Shown here piece by piece: positions 24,136-25,580 of a stretch of DNA of 25,580 bases (positions are counted from its first letter, which is position 1; every line of letters begins with the position of its first letter). Under the pieces are notes generated by a model. The model saw only the letters and a program-made list of their open reading frames with translations, had not been told where the DNA came from and did no database searches. A program made the translations under genes and the position numbers. Where the stretch lies: contig CBDUBU010000022.1 in the NCBI GenBank assembly GCA_965365465.1, forward strand, positions 1 through 25,580, in the 5' to 3' direction. Origin of the DNA: CBDUBU01 sp965365465 (GTDB lineage Bacteria; Bacteroidota; Rhodothermia; Rhodothermales; DASSAV01).

Positions 24136-25296
24136 ATGCAAGAAACAGATGCCGCTGCCGCGCTTTTCCGTGACGCTTATAACGATAGTCCTGCCGTAAT
24201 GGCCGCTGCGCCCGGACGGATCGAGTTCATTGGCAATCACACCGATTACAACGGCGGCAGGGTCATTGGAGCGGCCATCGACCGTCTTGTTTCAGTAGCA
24301 CTGCAGAAGAGAAAAGACCGGCGGATAAGAATCTGTAGCACCACCAGAAATGCCATGGTCATTCTTGACCTCGACCAGATTGCGAGGCAAGAAGGCAAAC
24401 GGACCTGGGCCAACTATCCTTTGGGAGTGCTCGTTATGCTTCAACGGGAGGGGCTACAGGTAGACACCGGATTTGATATGGCGATCGCCAGTACGATTCC
24501 GGTAGGCGCCGGTTTGAGCAGCAGTGCTGCGCTGGAGCTTGCTGTGGCCTACGGCCTTGCAGAGGCTTACGGAGGGCAGTTTGACCGTGCGAGCATGGCG
24601 CGGATAGGCCGCCGCGCCGAAAATGAGTTTGTGGGCGTGCCCTGCGGAATTCTCGATCAGGGTGTCTCGGCGTTCGCCGAAAAAGACCATCTGGTTCTTA
24701 TTGACTGTAAAATCGAAGCGTTCGATGCGGTGCCGCTCCCGCACGATACGGCCTTCTGGATTTTTAACAGCCATAAGAAACATGCGCTGATTGGTTCGCT
24801 GTATGCGACGCGCCATCAGGAATGCACTCAGGCAAGAGATGCGCTAGCAGCTTTTTATCCGGGTACGGATTACCTGGCTGATTTTACGCCCGATCAGGTG
24901 GAGGCGCACCGGGATGATCTTCCGGAGCACCTTTACAAGCGGGCCCTGCACATTACCTCGGAAAACCAGCGCGTTAAAGAGATGTCCGGCGTACTGGAAG
25001 CCGGCAACATCAAGAGAGCCGGAGAGCTTCTGGTTGCCTCTCATGCCAGTTCCAGGGACTTGTTCGAGAACAGCACGCCCGAACTCGATTTCCTGGTGGA
25101 TCAGCTTGCCGCCGCTGAAAACGTGTTCGGCGCGCGCCTGACCGGCGGCGGCTTCGGCGGCGCAGTCATGGCGCTTACGAATACCCGGTTTTCCGAAGAA
25201 CAGGCAGGCGCCATTGCTGCCCGGTACAGGGACCGGTTTGGCAACGCGCCTGATGTGCTCTACTGCCATACTTCTTCAGGAGCAGCCGTGCTCTGA
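24136..25296 (+). CDS. galK: Galactokinase (GalK), GNHTDYN variant
   Basis: This GHMP kinase phosphorylates galactose at C1, the entry to the Leloir pathway. From the ATG at 24136 it has 386 residues, the normal GalK length. The sugar signature is GRIEFIGNHTDYNGG at 27-41, with Asn34 where E. coli GalK has Glu. The ATP loop PVGAGLSSSAALE begins at 122, catalytic Asp174 lies in GILDQ, and the third motif LTGGGFGGAVMA is near the C-terminus. An ATG at 24073 would add 21 residues with no family similarity, so the later start is preferred. The Glu-to-Asn change is also found in other bacterial galactokinases, as I recall. No galT or galE adjoins it. Only 4 bp separate its stop from that of the convergent dehydrogenase gene. 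Confidence 0.93.
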   Translation: MQETDAAAALFRDAYNDSPAVMAAAPGRIEFIGNHTDYNGGRVIGAAIDRLVSVALQKRKDRRIRICSTTRNAMVILDLDQIARQEGKRTWANYPLGVLVMLQREGLQVDTGFDMAIASTIPVGAGLSSSAALELAVAYGLAEAYGGQFDRASMARIGRRAENEFVGVPCGILDQGVSAFAEKDHLVLIDCKIEAFDAVPLPHDTAFWIFNSHKKHALIGSLYATRHQECTQARDALAAFYPGTDYLADFTPDQVEAHRDDLPEHLYKRALHITSENQRVKEMSGVLEAGNIKRAGELLVASHASSRDLFENSTPELDFLVDQLAAAENVFGARLTGGGFGGAVMALTNTRFSEEQAGAIAARYRDRFGNAPDVLYCHTSSGAAVL

Positions 25297-25300
25297 AAGA

Positions 25301-25580
25301 TCATGCGATAGGAATATCCGCGTGAGGCTGGATGATGGCTTTGATGACGCCGTCCGCGCGTTCTTCGACGAGATCCATGGCGGTAGTCGCCTGATCGAGA
25401 GAGAAGAAATGAGTTGCCAGCGGCTTCAGGTTGATCCTGCCTGACGCAATCAGGTTAAGGCTGTTGTCGGCTTCCCTGTTGGAGCGTCGAACATGTTGCA
25501 CGCACAACTCCCGCCGGCGGGCCTCGTGGATCGGCATGGTGATCTCGTCGACAGACGGAATGCCGATCAGCGCCGCACGA
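25301..25580 (-). CDS. Zinc-type medium-chain dehydrogenase, C-terminal part (cut by window edge)
   Basis: The frame is open to the right edge, so the start lies outside the window; the last 92 codons are visible. The sequence (IGIPSVDEITMPIHEARRRE, then RRSNREADNSLNLIASGRI, then LATHFFSLDQATTAMD and a final DGVIKAIIQP) is the typical C-terminus of sorbitol/xylitol- or threonine-dehydrogenase-like MDR proteins. The DGVIKAII ending is the last strand of the catalytic domain. The zinc ligands and Rossmann motif would be upstream and cannot be checked. Its neighbour galK hints at sugar or polyol oxidation. The stop is 4 bp from the galK stop. Confidence 0.88.
   Translation of the reverse strand, partial: RAALIGIPSVDEITMPIHEARRRELCVQHVRRSNREADNSLNLIASGRINLKPLATHFFSLDQATTAMDLVEERADGVIKAIIQPHADIPIA

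Overview
The window looks like chromosomal DNA from a flagellated, Gram-negative member of the Bacteroidota/Rhodothermota/Chlorobiota group, most likely close to Rhodothermota. Three things point there: a very large outer-membrane barrel protein of a type I associate with that group, mostly weak ribosome-binding sites, and flagellar motor genes (absent from classical Bacteroidetes but found in Rhodothermota relatives). This is inferred from gene content; no marker RNA gene is present. I see no phage genes, insertion sequence, CRISPR array or tRNA.

Left block (1-6536, all minus strand) is motility and chemotaxis. In transcription order it holds a single-lobe periplasmic binding-protein-like gene, a methyl-accepting chemotaxis protein, and the motor cluster motA-motB-fliL-fliM-fliN/Y. 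The last gene runs off the left edge. Two promoter-like elements stand out. One is a close match to the sigma-54 -24/-12 consensus before motA, with two perfect 10-bp dyads 100-170 bp upstream where an enhancer-binding protein would sit. The other is a sigma-28-like element before the binding-protein gene. Together they suggest tiered flagellar control, with the binding-protein gene as a class-late chemosensory gene.

The stretch 6537-7446 has no gene I can support. It contains a cluster of AAACCGC heptamers spaced about one helical turn apart. It is followed on the plus strand by a roughly 1200-residue exported beta-barrel protein with an internal EF-hand-like loop, then, convergently, by murA.

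The region 12578-18011 (plus strand) is a run of housekeeping and sugar genes: cysteine desulfurase, a DUF2064/TIGR04282-type glycosyltransferase-like protein (start overlapping the previous stop as TGATG), class 1 fructose-1,6-bisphosphatase, a divergent ROK-family protein and an L-rhamnose isomerase-like enzyme. A minus-strand set follows (18051-22650). It comprises a DUF3592-type membrane protein plus an NAD-dependent epimerase-like protein, an HNH endonuclease, and a three-gene cluster of TPR/tail-anchored protein, secreted M28 peptidase and MOSC protein. The right end (22820-25580) has a hydrolase-OsmC fusion and galactokinase on plus, and the C-terminal part of a zinc-type dehydrogenase on minus, cut by the window edge. 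The sugar enzymes (rhamnose isomerase, galactokinase, dehydrogenase, FBPase, ROK) suggest use of plant- or algal-type sugars, but they do not form one complete pathway here.
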